Origin: Thermoleophilia bacterium
GTDB lineage: Bacteria; Actinomycetota; Thermoleophilia; UBA2241
Reading direction: 5' to 3'
DNA: 64,000 bases
Assembly (NCBI GenBank): GCA_041393415.1
Contig: JAWKKE010000003.1
Location: forward strand, 186,001-250,000
In this document: positions 25,531-34,246 of the stretch, piece by piece
Layout of the letters: each line of letters starts with the position of its first letter
Numbering within the stretch: position 1 is the stretch's first letter
Notes under the pieces: generated by a model
What the model was told of the DNA's origin: nothing
What the model saw: only the letters and a program-made list of their open reading frames with translations
Database searches by the model: none
Position numbers and translations under genes: made by a program

Positions 25531-27423
25531 ATGACGCGTCCGGACGTGCTGGGCGAGCAGAACGAGAAGGGGCACTCCGTGCGAGTGGCGGAGATCGACG
25601 GTGGTCGGCTCCGTGTGTCCGTGTGCTCGGGTACGTCGTGCACGTTTGCTGGCTCTTCGGCGGTGTATGAGGCGTTCGTCCAAGCAGTCGCTGACGCCGG
25701 GCTGAGTGAGACGGTGCAAGTCGCCATTGTCGGGTGTCACGGCCTGTGCTCCATGAGCCCAGTGGTCGTTATGGGCGACGACACGCTCTACGGTCATCTC
25801 CGTCCTGATGATGTCGCCACGGTTGTCGAGCAGCACCTCAAGTCAGGTGTCCCCGTGGAGAAGTTCCTCTACAAGGACCCGCAGACCGGTGCGTCGGTTC
25901 GTGACTGGCACGATATCGAGTTCTACCGGCGCCAAACGCGTATCGCGCTCCGTCACGTCGGTCACATCAACCCGGAGAGCATCGACGAGTACATGGCGAC
26001 GGGCGGATACGCAGCGGCGCGCACGGTCTTGACTCAGCGAACCCCAGAGTGGGTGATCCAAGAGGTGGCCGACTCAGGCATTCGTGGACGCGGTGGGGCG
26101 GGGTTCTCGACGGGTGTCAAGTGGAAGCTGGCGCGACAGTCGCGCGGCGACGAGAAGTACATCATCTGCAACGGCGACGAAGGCGACCCCGGGGCGTTCA
26201 TGGACGCGTCGATCATGGACGGCGATCCGCATGCGGTAATTGAGGGCATGCTCATCGGCGGCTACGCAATCGGTGCGCGAAACGGTTACATCTACGTTCG
26301 CGCCGAGTATCCACTGGCGGTTCGGCGTCTGACCAAGGCGCTCAGCGACGCCGAGGCCGCCGGCATGCTCGGCGACGATGTCTTCGGAAGCGGTTGGAGC
26401 TTCCACCTCAAGCTCAAGTTGGGGGCCGGCGCCTTCGTGTGCGGCGAGGAGACGGCGCTGATTGCCTCCATCGAAGGTCGTCGTGGCATGCCACGCACGA
26501 GGCCGCCCTTCCCGGCAGTGAGTGGCCTTTGGGGTAAGCCGACCAGCATCAACAACGTCGAAACTTTCGCGAATATCCCTTGGATCGTGGCTCACGGCGC
26601 GGCGGCATACTCCGAAATCGGTGTCGAGGGTTCCCAGGGAACCAAGGCATTCAGCCTCGCTGGGAAGGTCGTGAATGGGGGCCTGGCCGAGGTGCCGATG
26701 GGCCTGAGTCTTCGTGACGTCGTCCACCGGATTGGGGGCGGCGTCAAGAATGGACGGCAGCTGAAGGCCGTGCAGTTGGGTGGCCCCTCGGGAGGTTGCG
26801 TCCCCGCAAGCATGCTCGACACTCCAGTCGACTACGAGAGTCTCGCGGCGACCGGAGCTATGGTCGGATCGGGCGGCATGGTCATCGTGGATGATCAGAC
26901 GTGCATGGTCGACATGGCTCGCTTCTTCTTGGCGTTCACGCAGAGTGAATCGTGCGGCAAGTGTGTCCCATGTCGGCTGGGCACAAAGCGAATGCTCGAG
27001 GTGCTCGACCGAATCGTCGCCGGGAATGGCCGACCGGGTGACGTCGAGTTGCTGGAAGAGATGAGCGCGCACGTCATCGAGGGCAGTCTGTGCGCGCTCG
27101 GCGGCACAGCTCCCAACCCCGTGCTGACGACGATCAAGTACTTCCGCAAGGAATATGAGGCGCATGTCAACGAGAAGCGTTGTCCCGCCAAGTCGTGCAA
27201 AGCGCTAATTCGTTATGTCATCGACCCCCAGGCTTGCACTGGGTGCACGTTGTGCGCGAAGAAGTGCCCCGTCACGTGTATCAGCGGAGAGCGCAAGCTC
27301 CCCCACGTAATCGACCAAGATGCGTGCACCAAGTGCGGGACATGCTTCGAGGCGTGCAAGTTCAACGCAGTCGTGGTTCTCTCCGGCGCAGCGGAGCTCG
27401 CGGCGATGGAGAGCGAGGAGTAG
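25531..27423 (+). CDS. nuoF: NuoF with HydB-type added domains (NADH/FMN subunit)
   Basis: A 630-residue subunit, longer than a plain NuoF (about 430-460). Residues 15-115 are a thioredoxin-like [2Fe-2S] domain with C32/C37 (CSGTSC) and C69/C73 (CHGLC). The NuoF core follows: GRGGAGFSTGVKW (NADH/FMN), NGDEGDPGAFMD, GAGAFVCGEETALIASIEG and the N3-cluster loop ESCGKCVPCRLGT. The last 80 residues hold a two-cluster ferredoxin (CTGCTLCAKKCP, CTKCGTCFEACKF). This architecture is that of HydB/NfnB-like subunits of NADH-dependent bifurcating hydrogenases, here inside a complex I operon. It oxidises NADH. Confidence 0.92.
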   Translation: MTRPDVLGEQNEKGHSVRVAEIDGGRLRVSVCSGTSCTFAGSSAVYEAFVQAVADAGLSETVQVAIVGCHGLCSMSPVVVMGDDTLYGHLRPDDVATVVEQHLKSGVPVEKFLYKDPQTGASVRDWHDIEFYRRQTRIALRHVGHINPESIDEYMATGGYAAARTVLTQRTPEWVIQEVADSGIRGRGGAGFSTGVKWKLARQSRGDEKYIICNGDEGDPGAFMDASIMDGDPHAVIEGMLIGGYAIGARNGYIYVRAEYPLAVRRLTKALSDAEAAGMLGDDVFGSGWSFHLKLKLGAGAFVCGEETALIASIEGRRGMPRTRPPFPAVSGLWGKPTSINNVETFANIPWIVAHGAAAYSEIGVEGSQGTKAFSLAGKVVNGGLAEVPMGLSLRDVVHRIGGGVKNGRQLKAVQLGGPSGGCVPASMLDTPVDYESLAATGAMVGSGGMVIVDDQTCMVDMARFFLAFTQSESCGKCVPCRLGTKRMLEVLDRIVAGNGRPGDVELLEEMSAHVIEGSLCALGGTAPNPVLTTIKYFRKEYEAHVNEKRCPAKSCKALIRYVIDPQACTGCTLCAKKCPVTCISGERKLPHVIDQDACTKCGTCFEACKFNAVVVLSGAAELAAMESEE

Positions 27424-27429
27424 CGCTCG

Positions 27430-29904
27430 ATGGCAGTGTACCGCGAGGATAGCGAACGCCCTCTGCTCAGGCCGGGCCAGCTGCTCATCGAGATCGATGG
27501 GCAGGAAGTGGTGTGCGAGCGCGACGAGACGGTGCTGGCCGTCGCGCGTCGTATCGGCATCCATATTCCTACACTCTGCAATGATCCACGCCTACCTGCC
27601 TCGGGTGCTTGCCGGTTGTGCATCGTCGAAGTCGAGGGCGCGCGCAAGGTCATGACGAGCTGCACCACGGTCGTTGCGGAGGGCATGGTGGTGCGCACCA
27701 ACACTGACAAGGTGCGTGCCATGCGGCATTTCTATCTCGAATTGCTGCTGAGCGATCACAACTCGTTCTGCACCCCACCCTGTCGTGATGCTTGCCCGAC
27801 GCATATCAAGATCCCGCAGTTTCTCGACTTCATCGCACACCGCGACTACGAGAACGGCGTCCGCAAGCTGCGTGAGGATCTGCCCTTCCCCGCGGTGCTC
27901 GGTCGAGTCTGCCCACGCCCCTGTGAGGGGCCGTGTCGCCGGCAACTCGTCGACCAGTCGATCACGATCTGCCAGCTCCACCGCTTCATGGCCGACCAAT
28001 GTCTTGATGAGGAGCAAGAGGGCGAGCTGTTGCTCCCGGTGGAGCCTGCCGCGGATTCCGGAAAGCGCATCGCGGTCGTTGGGGCCGGTCCGGCCGGGTT
28101 GGCGGCGGCGTTCTATTCGCGTCTCGAGGGACACGCGGTGAAGATGTTCGAGGCTCAACCCAAGGTAGGGGGCATGCTCCGCTACGGCATTCCCAGCTAC
28201 CGCCTGCCGCGAGCTGTGCTTGAGAAGGAGACGAATGTCCTGTGGCGTCTCGGCGTGGAACTCCAGGTCAACAGCCGTCTTGGGGTCGACTTCGAGCTCG
28301 AGGATCTGCTGGAGTCGTACGACGTCGTGTTCTTGGCGCTGGGTGCATTCAACTCGAACGACATGCGCATTCCGGGTGAGGATGCGGTGGGTGTTGTGAC
28401 CGCGGTCGACTTCCTCGGCGATCTCGAACGTGATGGCGATGTACACGTCGGTGAGCGAGTGACCGTCATCGGCGGCGGGTTCACGGCCATGGATGCATGT
28501 CGAACGGCAGTCCGCAAGGGAGCCACGGAGGTCACGTGCCTCTATCGGCGGTCGCGAACGGAAATGCCGGCGCACAAGAGTGAGGTGGATGAAGCGGAAG
28601 AAGAGGGCGTCAGGCTGGAGTTGCTGTGTGCGCCCGTCCGTGTAGTGACCGACGACGCCAATCGGGTGACGGGCATCGAAATGCAGCGGATGCAGCTTGG
28701 TGAGCCGGATGCGTCTGGTCGCCGCCGGCCCGTTGCGATCGAGGGCTCTGAGTTCGTTGTGGAGTGCGACCAGGTCATCACCGCCATCGGTCAGTACCCG
28801 AACCTTGACGGAACGACCGAGGAACAAGGGATTGGTCGCACGAAGTGGCGCACTATCAAGGTCGATGACTGGACGTATCAAACTGCGAACCCTCGCGTGT
28901 TCGCTGGCGGAGACGCCGTCCTGGGTGCGCAGACGGTGATCCAGGCGGTCGCCCAGGGCAAGAAGGCAGCGTGGAGCATGGATGCCTTCTTGCGCGGGGA
29001 AGATATGGCGCAGGTCTCGGATCAGCTGGCGAAGCTCAAGGCGCGTCCGTTTCTCGACGCGTTGGATAGCAAGCGGGGGATCGACCCGCACATCACGCGC
29101 ATGGCCGAGATTCCGCCTGTCTTCATCGACATGACGACTGATGTGAGCCAGCCGCGCGCTGCCGTGGACATGCCCATGCTTAGACCAGAAGAGCGTCGAT
29201 GCACCTTCGAGCAAATCGAGCTGGGCTTCGGCGAGGACGTGGCTGTCGAGGCGGCGGCACGCTGTCTGGACTGCTACTGCCCCTCCAACGGTACGTGCTT
29301 GCTCCAGCGGCACAGCATCGAGTACGAGGTGTTCAGCAATCGCTTCCACGGGGCGTCCGCTCACGACTACCCGGCGGATTTCCGGCACGACTTCATCATG
29401 CGCGAACCCAACCGTTGCATCAATTGCGGGCGTTGCGTGGCAATCTGCCGGACCGAGGTGGGGGCGAGTTGCTACGATTCGATGGGTCGCGGCTACGATA
29501 CGATTGTCAGCACGGCGGATAACCTTCCGCTGCAGATGGTGGGATGCGTGTCATGTGGCAAGTGTGCCGTGACCTGTCCGACAGGCGCCATCGTTACGAA
29601 TCCACGAACCCTCGAGCGCTATGGGTTGGATGTGAGTCGCTGCATGTTCTGCGGCGAATGCGTCGAGGTGTGTCCGTATGGGGCGCTGGAGCAGAAGAGC
29701 TACTTCGAGCTCGCCAGCTTCGACCGGCCTGAGCTCGCTGGCGAGTCCCTCTACGTGCGCGAACCGAATCGAGGGGATGCGCTGCGCGAGACGGTAACGG
29801 ATCTTGTGCCCCACGTTCTTGATGCGGAGACTGGCAACGGATGGGTCTGGTCGCCGATCAAGGACGATCCCGTGGACTTCGATCAGCCGGAGGAGGTCTC
29901 CTAG
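27430..29904 (+). CDS. Hybrid electron-input subunit: 2Fe-2S, GltD-like flavoprotein, NuoG-type ferredoxin, NuoI second half
   Basis: An 824-residue protein where nuoG would be expected. Residues 20-95: plant-type [2Fe-2S] domain of NuoG/HydA type, C50-x10-C61-x2-C64-x13-C78. Residues 110-520: GltD/NfnB-like module with N-terminal cysteines (CTPPCRDAC; VCPRPCEGPC), FAD motif VVGAGPAGLAAA, second nucleotide motif VIGGGFTAMDACR, YRRSRTEMPA (favouring NADPH) and FAGGD. Residues 610-720: NuoG/HydA ferredoxin region (CYCPSNGTCLLQ, CINCGRCVAIC, CVSCGKCAVTCPTGA). Residues 734-770: the second-cluster half of NuoI (RCMFCGECVEVCP, YFELASFDRPEL). No molybdopterin-type NuoG domain is present. It follows nuoF by six bases and overlaps nuoJ. 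Confidence 0.85.
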   Translation: MAVYREDSERPLLRPGQLLIEIDGQEVVCERDETVLAVARRIGIHIPTLCNDPRLPASGACRLCIVEVEGARKVMTSCTTVVAEGMVVRTNTDKVRAMRHFYLELLLSDHNSFCTPPCRDACPTHIKIPQFLDFIAHRDYENGVRKLREDLPFPAVLGRVCPRPCEGPCRRQLVDQSITICQLHRFMADQCLDEEQEGELLLPVEPAADSGKRIAVVGAGPAGLAAAFYSRLEGHAVKMFEAQPKVGGMLRYGIPSYRLPRAVLEKETNVLWRLGVELQVNSRLGVDFELEDLLESYDVVFLALGAFNSNDMRIPGEDAVGVVTAVDFLGDLERDGDVHVGERVTVIGGGFTAMDACRTAVRKGATEVTCLYRRSRTEMPAHKSEVDEAEEEGVRLELLCAPVRVVTDDANRVTGIEMQRMQLGEPDASGRRRPVAIEGSEFVVECDQVITAIGQYPNLDGTTEEQGIGRTKWRTIKVDDWTYQTANPRVFAGGDAVLGAQTVIQAVAQGKKAAWSMDAFLRGEDMAQVSDQLAKLKARPFLDALDSKRGIDPHITRMAEIPPVFIDMTTDVSQPRAAVDMPMLRPEERRCTFEQIELGFGEDVAVEAAARCLDCYCPSNGTCLLQRHSIEYEVFSNRFHGASAHDYPADFRHDFIMREPNRCINCGRCVAICRTEVGASCYDSMGRGYDTIVSTADNLPLQMVGCVSCGKCAVTCPTGAIVTNPRTLERYGLDVSRCMFCGECVEVCPYGALEQKSYFELASFDRPELAGESLYVREPNRGDALRETVTDLVPHVLDAETGNGWVWSPIKDDPVDFDQPEEVS

Positions 29905-30416
29905 TGCCAGGCGGCGATTTCCATCCTTATCTCTTCGTTATCGTCGCCGCCTGGGTGCTGGTCTGCGCTCTCGGTGTGGTTGCCCTGAAGAAGGTCATGT
30001 ACTCGGCCGTTGCCATGGTGCTCTGTTTTCTCGGTGTCGCGTTCGCCTACGCGCTCCTGCATGCTGAACTTCTCGCCGTCGTTCAGATCCTGGTGTACGT
30101 AGGGGCGATATCGATAGTGGTGATCTTCGCGATCATGCTCACCGACGTGCAGAGCGGCGGACTTAGGTTGTTCTTCAACCGCCAGGCAATCGTGGCTGCT
30201 GTTGTGGCCGTGGCCGCGGCGGCGGCGATTGTTGCGGCAATCGTCGCCGACGACTTGAGCGAGGCCACGGCGAAGGTCCGGAATCCCGCGGTGCGCGAGT
30301 TCTCGCGACTTCTGTTTGATCAGTACGTATTCCCCTTCGAGGCGATATCGCTCGTTCTCCTGGCGGCGATCATCGGTGCGATCGTGCTGGCTCGCGGACA
30401 AGAGGAGCGCCGATGA
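29904..30416 (+). CDS. nuoJ: NADH-quinone oxidoreductase subunit J
   Basis: A 170-residue membrane subunit with five helices. The family stretch is LHAELLAVVQILVYVGAISI followed by VVIFAIMLTDVQ. It forms part of the proton-channel region next to NuoK. GTG 29904 shares one base with the upstream TAG stop and is preceded by GGAGGAGG at eight bases; the open frame extends further up within the preceding gene. Confidence 0.93.
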   Translation: MPGGDFHPYLFVIVAAWVLVCALGVVALKKVMYSAVAMVLCFLGVAFAYALLHAELLAVVQILVYVGAISIVVIFAIMLTDVQSGGLRLFFNRQAIVAAVVAVAAAAAIVAAIVADDLSEATAKVRNPAVREFSRLLFDQYVFPFEAISLVLLAAIIGAIVLARGQEERR

Positions 30417-30721
30417 GTGCGCTCGATTGGTGGCTGGTGCTCGCGGTGCTGCTGTTCTGCATAGGGGCATACGGCGTGCTTGCGCGACGTAACGTGATCG
30501 TGGTCATCATGAGCTTGGAGGTTATGCTTTGCGCTGTGAACCTCGCCTTGGTGGCGATTGCCTCGTATCGCACGGGGGTGCCTGGCGGCGGGACAATGTT
30601 CGCGCTCTTCATCATCGCTCTCGCTGCGGCTGAGGTCACGGTCGGGATCGCCATCGTGCTCGCCAACTATCGTCATCAGCGTACCGTGCAGACCGACGAG
30701 TACAGCGAGTTGAAGGGCTAG
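30413..30721 (+). CDS. nuoK: NADH-quinone oxidoreductase subunit K
   Basis: A 102-residue membrane subunit with three helices, the normal NuoK length. Helix 2 carries the conserved glutamate in MSLEVMLCAVNLAL, and helix 3 the second one in AAAEVTVGIAIV. Both belong to the proton path. ATG 30413 overlaps the nuoJ stop by four bases. Confidence 0.95.
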   Translation: MSALDWWLVLAVLLFCIGAYGVLARRNVIVVIMSLEVMLCAVNLALVAIASYRTGVPGGGTMFALFIIALAAAEVTVGIAIVLANYRHQRTVQTDEYSELKG

Positions 30722-30744
30722 ATGACGATGGAGGTTCAGGCCAC

Positions 30745-32658
30745 GTGAACTGGATCGTCTTGCTCATTCCCTTGCTGCCACTGCTCGGCTTCGTGGTGAC
30801 TCTGCTGTTTGGCAAGAGCCTGGGTCGCCAGGCTCACGTGGTGCCGAACGCCGTCGTGACGGGCTCGGCAGCACTCAGTGTTGGCGCGTTTGTCTGGGTC
30901 TTGCGACACGGGGGCGAGACCTTCGTCTCTCGCCCGCTGGATTGGATCACCGCGGGCGTGGGCGAGAACGCAGCCGTGTTCGATGTGTCCTGGGGCTTCC
31001 AGGTCGACAGCCTGACGGGGATCATGCTGTTGGTCGTGGGGGTCATCGGCATGCTGGTTCACTACTACTCGATCGGCTACATGAAAGAGGATCCGGGCTA
31101 CTACCGCTTCTTCGCCTATCTCAACCTCTTCATGTTTGCGATGTTCATGCTGATCCTCGCCGACAATTACCTGGTCATGTTCCTCGGGTGGGAAGGCGTG
31201 GGCCTCTGCTCCTATCTCCTCATCGCCTTCTGGTACGGCAAGAAGAGCGCCAGCCAGGCAGGTAAGAAGGCGTTTCTGGTCAATCGCGTCGGCGACTTCG
31301 GCTTCACGCTGGGCATGTTCCTCGTTTTCGTCACCACAGGCACGCTGCACTTCAGCGGCGTCTTCGAGCATGCCGAAGCAGGGGCTATACCCGCTGGGAC
31401 GCTCACCTGGATCTGCCTGCTTCTCTTCGTGGGTGCGGTGGGCAAGAGCGCGCAGTTCCCTCTGCACGTCTGGCTGCCCGATGCCATGGAGGGCCCCACG
31501 CCCGTCAGCGCGCTGATTCATGCGGCGACGATGGTGAACGCGGGCGTCTACATGGTGGCACGTTCCTATCCGCTCTTCGTGAGCACGGACGCAGCGATGC
31601 TCGTCGTGATGACGATCGGCACGTTCACGGCGATCTATGCCGCGTACATCGCCATCACTCAGAACGACATCAAGAAGGTCATTGCCTACTCGACCATCTC
31701 TTCGCTGGGCTTCATGTTCATGGCGCTCGGCGCAGGTGCGTGGGTGGCGGGCATCTTCTACCTCTTCGTGCACGGCTGCTTCAAGGGCCTGCTCTTCCTC
31801 TGTTCCGGCTCGGTGATCCACGCGATGTCGGGAGAACAGGACATGCGCAACATGGGTGGACTCCGCCGTCGGTTGCCGCTGACGTTCTGGACGATGCTCG
31901 TTGGCACGCTGGCGATGGTCGGCGTCATTCCGTTTGCCGGGTTCTGGGCCAAAGATGAGATTCTGGCAGGTGCGTTCCACGCTTCTCTCGTTGTGTGGAT
32001 CGTCGGCATCGTCACGGCCTTTCTTACGTCGATCTATATGTTCCGCATGATCTTCATGACGTTCTGGGGCGAGTGCCGTGCCGGCGAATCCACCCAGGCG
32101 CACATTCATGAGTCGCCGGCGATCATGACTGGCCCCCTGGTCCTCCTCGCCATCCCCGCTGCGCTTCTCGGGCTGGTCGCAGGATGGCCGCCGGAGGGCG
32201 GTTGGCTTCACGGCTTCCTGGAGCCGGTCTTCTTCGAGACTGAGCACGAGCAGTTCCAGTGGCTCGGCATCGGCGGTCTGCTGATGCTTGTCTCCCTACT
32301 CGTGGTCCTTGCAGGCATTGCAGTTGCCTACCGCTACTACGTGAGCGACGTCGCGGCCGCGGGGCGTCTTGGACGTCGGTTCCCGCGTGCGTACGCGGCC
32401 TCGCTGAACAAGCTATACATGGACCAACTGTACGAAGTCGTACCCATTCGGAGCACCGTGGCCTTTGCCGACTGGCTATGGACGCGAGTCGACGAGCGGG
32501 TAATCGATGGCGCTGTGAACGGCATCGCGATGTTGTGGCGCCGGGCGGGCGAGACCTTGCGGCGGCTGCAAACCGGCCGTGTTCAGGACTATGCGCTGTC
32601 CATCTTCGTAGGGATGCTCGCTCTGATCGTGGTCTTCGCCCTCATATGGGTGGCCTGA
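30745..32658 (+). CDS. nuoL: NADH-quinone oxidoreductase subunit L
   Basis: A 637-residue antiporter-like subunit with about 16 helices. Family motifs include FLGWEGVGLCSYLLIAFW, FPLHVWLPDAMEGPTPVSALIHAATMVNAGVY (read in parts: WLPDAMEGPTPVSALIHA), and the lysine in DIKKVIAYSTISSLG. The C-terminal region includes the long lateral helix. It pumps protons at the far end of the membrane arm. GTG 30745 follows nuoK by 23 bases with GGAGG nearby. Confidence 0.95.
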   Translation: MNWIVLLIPLLPLLGFVVTLLFGKSLGRQAHVVPNAVVTGSAALSVGAFVWVLRHGGETFVSRPLDWITAGVGENAAVFDVSWGFQVDSLTGIMLLVVGVIGMLVHYYSIGYMKEDPGYYRFFAYLNLFMFAMFMLILADNYLVMFLGWEGVGLCSYLLIAFWYGKKSASQAGKKAFLVNRVGDFGFTLGMFLVFVTTGTLHFSGVFEHAEAGAIPAGTLTWICLLLFVGAVGKSAQFPLHVWLPDAMEGPTPVSALIHAATMVNAGVYMVARSYPLFVSTDAAMLVVMTIGTFTAIYAAYIAITQNDIKKVIAYSTISSLGFMFMALGAGAWVAGIFYLFVHGCFKGLLFLCSGSVIHAMSGEQDMRNMGGLRRRLPLTFWTMLVGTLAMVGVIPFAGFWAKDEILAGAFHASLVVWIVGIVTAFLTSIYMFRMIFMTFWGECRAGESTQAHIHESPAIMTGPLVLLAIPAALLGLVAGWPPEGGWLHGFLEPVFFETEHEQFQWLGIGGLLMLVSLLVVLAGIAVAYRYYVSDVAAAGRLGRRFPRAYAASLNKLYMDQLYEVVPIRSTVAFADWLWTRVDERVIDGAVNGIAMLWRRAGETLRRLQTGRVQDYALSIFVGMLALIVVFALIWVA

Positions 32659-32659
32659 C

Positions 32660-34246
32660 GTGACCTGGCAGGATCAAATCGGTTTCCCGCTGCTGTCGAC
32701 GCTCACGTTCGTGCCGCTTTTCGGCGTGCTGCTCATTCTCCTGTTTGGCCGCGGTCGACCGGTCGTGTACCGGGTAATATCGCTTGCCTCCATGCTTGTC
32801 GTGTTCGTTCTCGCTCTTGTGATGATGCTCACGTTCGACACCGCTGCCTCAGGTCTTCAGTTCGTTGAGGACGTAACGTGGATCTCCTCTCTGAACATCC
32901 ACTACGGGTTTGGGATCGATGGCATCTCCGCGCTTCTCATCTTCCTCACCGCCGTTCTTGGCGTCATAGTGGTGCTCGCCAGCTGGCGCTACGCGAAACA
33001 GCGCGAGATGGGCTTCTTCATCGCCCTCTTGCTGCTCCAGGTTGGCATGGTTGGAGTGTTCTGCGCCACAGACCTCGTCCTCTTCTATGTGTTCTGGGAG
33101 GCCATGCTGGTGCCGATGTACTTCATCATCGGTATCTGGGGTGGTCCGCGGCGAATCTACGCCGCGATCAAGTTCTTCCTGTTCACGCTCGTCGGCAGCC
33201 TGCTGATGCTCGTGGCGATCATCGTGTCCGTCTACTACGTGCGCGATGCGAGCGGGGTGCTGACATTCAATATTCAGGAGCTCGGCGCTCAGGTCTACCC
33301 CTACCACCTGCAGTTCTGGGCGTTCCTCGCCTTCTTCCTGGCGTTTGCCATCAAGGTGCCGATGTTCCCGGTTCACACGTGGCTGCCGGATGCGCACGTG
33401 GAAGCACCAATGGCCGGCTCGGTCATTCTTGCCGGGGTCCTTCTGAAGATGGGCGGATACGGCATGCTGCGTTTCTGTCTTCCGTTCTATCCCGACGCCG
33501 CCATCACGTTCGCGCCGTACGTCATCGTCTTGTCGATAATCGCCATCGTCTATGGGGCGCTGGTGTCTTTGGTCCAGAAGGACCTCAAGAAGCTGGTCGC
33601 CTACTCAAGCGTCAGTCACATGGGGTTCGTGACGGCCGGGATCTTCGCATCGATCGCAGTTGCCGGCAATGCGATCGGCATGGAGGGCGCCATTCTCGTC
33701 ATGTTCAATCATGGCATCCTCACCGGTGCTCTCTTTCTCATGGTCGGCTTCCTCTATGAGCGCACACGCACGCGTGAGATCGCCAACATGGCGATGTTGG
33801 CTACGCCGATGCCCGTGACGGCGGCGTTTCTGCTCTTCTTCGCTCTCGGGTCACTGGGGCTTCCCGGTCTCAACGGCTTCGTGGGCGAGTTCTTGAGTCT
33901 CCTTGGTCTGTTCCGTTACTCGGAGTGGATGACGGCGGTGGCTGCGCTGGGCGTGATTCTGGCTGCCGCCTATCTTCTCTGGATGTTCCAGCGAGTGATG
34001 TTCAATGACCGCGGTGTCGAGCACGTGGCGCCGGCTGGTCCGCTCGCGGACTTGCAGCTTCGAGAAATCGTCTCGCTCCTGCCGCTTCTTGTGCTGGCCG
34101 TGTGGGCGGGCATCTACCCGAACACTTTCCTGGCGTACCTTCACGTCCCCGTACGCGAATTGATGGATCAGGTCATGCCAGCGCTTGAGAGCAGCCGCGA
34201 CAACGGTCTCGCGAGCGTACTCCTCGCCGTTCGAGAGCATCTGTGA
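32660..34246 (+). CDS. nuoM: NADH-quinone oxidoreductase subunit M
   Basis: A 528-residue antiporter-like subunit with about 14 helices. Motifs are FYVFWEAMLVPMYFIIG (with the conserved Glu), FPVHTWLPDAHVEAPMAGS and KDLKKLVAYSSVSHMGF. It translocates protons between NuoL and NuoN. GTG 32660 starts one base after the nuoL stop; the end overlaps nuoN by four bases. Confidence 0.95.
   Translation: MTWQDQIGFPLLSTLTFVPLFGVLLILLFGRGRPVVYRVISLASMLVVFVLALVMMLTFDTAASGLQFVEDVTWISSLNIHYGFGIDGISALLIFLTAVLGVIVVLASWRYAKQREMGFFIALLLLQVGMVGVFCATDLVLFYVFWEAMLVPMYFIIGIWGGPRRIYAAIKFFLFTLVGSLLMLVAIIVSVYYVRDASGVLTFNIQELGAQVYPYHLQFWAFLAFFLAFAIKVPMFPVHTWLPDAHVEAPMAGSVILAGVLLKMGGYGMLRFCLPFYPDAAITFAPYVIVLSIIAIVYGALVSLVQKDLKKLVAYSSVSHMGFVTAGIFASIAVAGNAIGMEGAILVMFNHGILTGALFLMVGFLYERTRTREIANMAMLATPMPVTAAFLLFFALGSLGLPGLNGFVGEFLSLLGLFRYSEWMTAVAALGVILAAAYLLWMFQRVMFNDRGVEHVAPAGPLADLQLREIVSLLPLLVLAVWAGIYPNTFLAYLHVPVRELMDQVMPALESSRDNGLASVLLAVREHL

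Noticed and set aside
27592..29388. 598-codon open frame on the minus strand
   Set aside because: It lies fully inside the hybrid electron-input gene, which has many strong motifs. The antisense frame shows no domain and reads as an Arg/His-rich shadow of high-GC codon use.
30736..32247. 503-codon minus-strand frame over nuoL
   Set aside because: Antisense shadow of nuoL; the product is rich in Arg, His, Asp and Glu with no motif.
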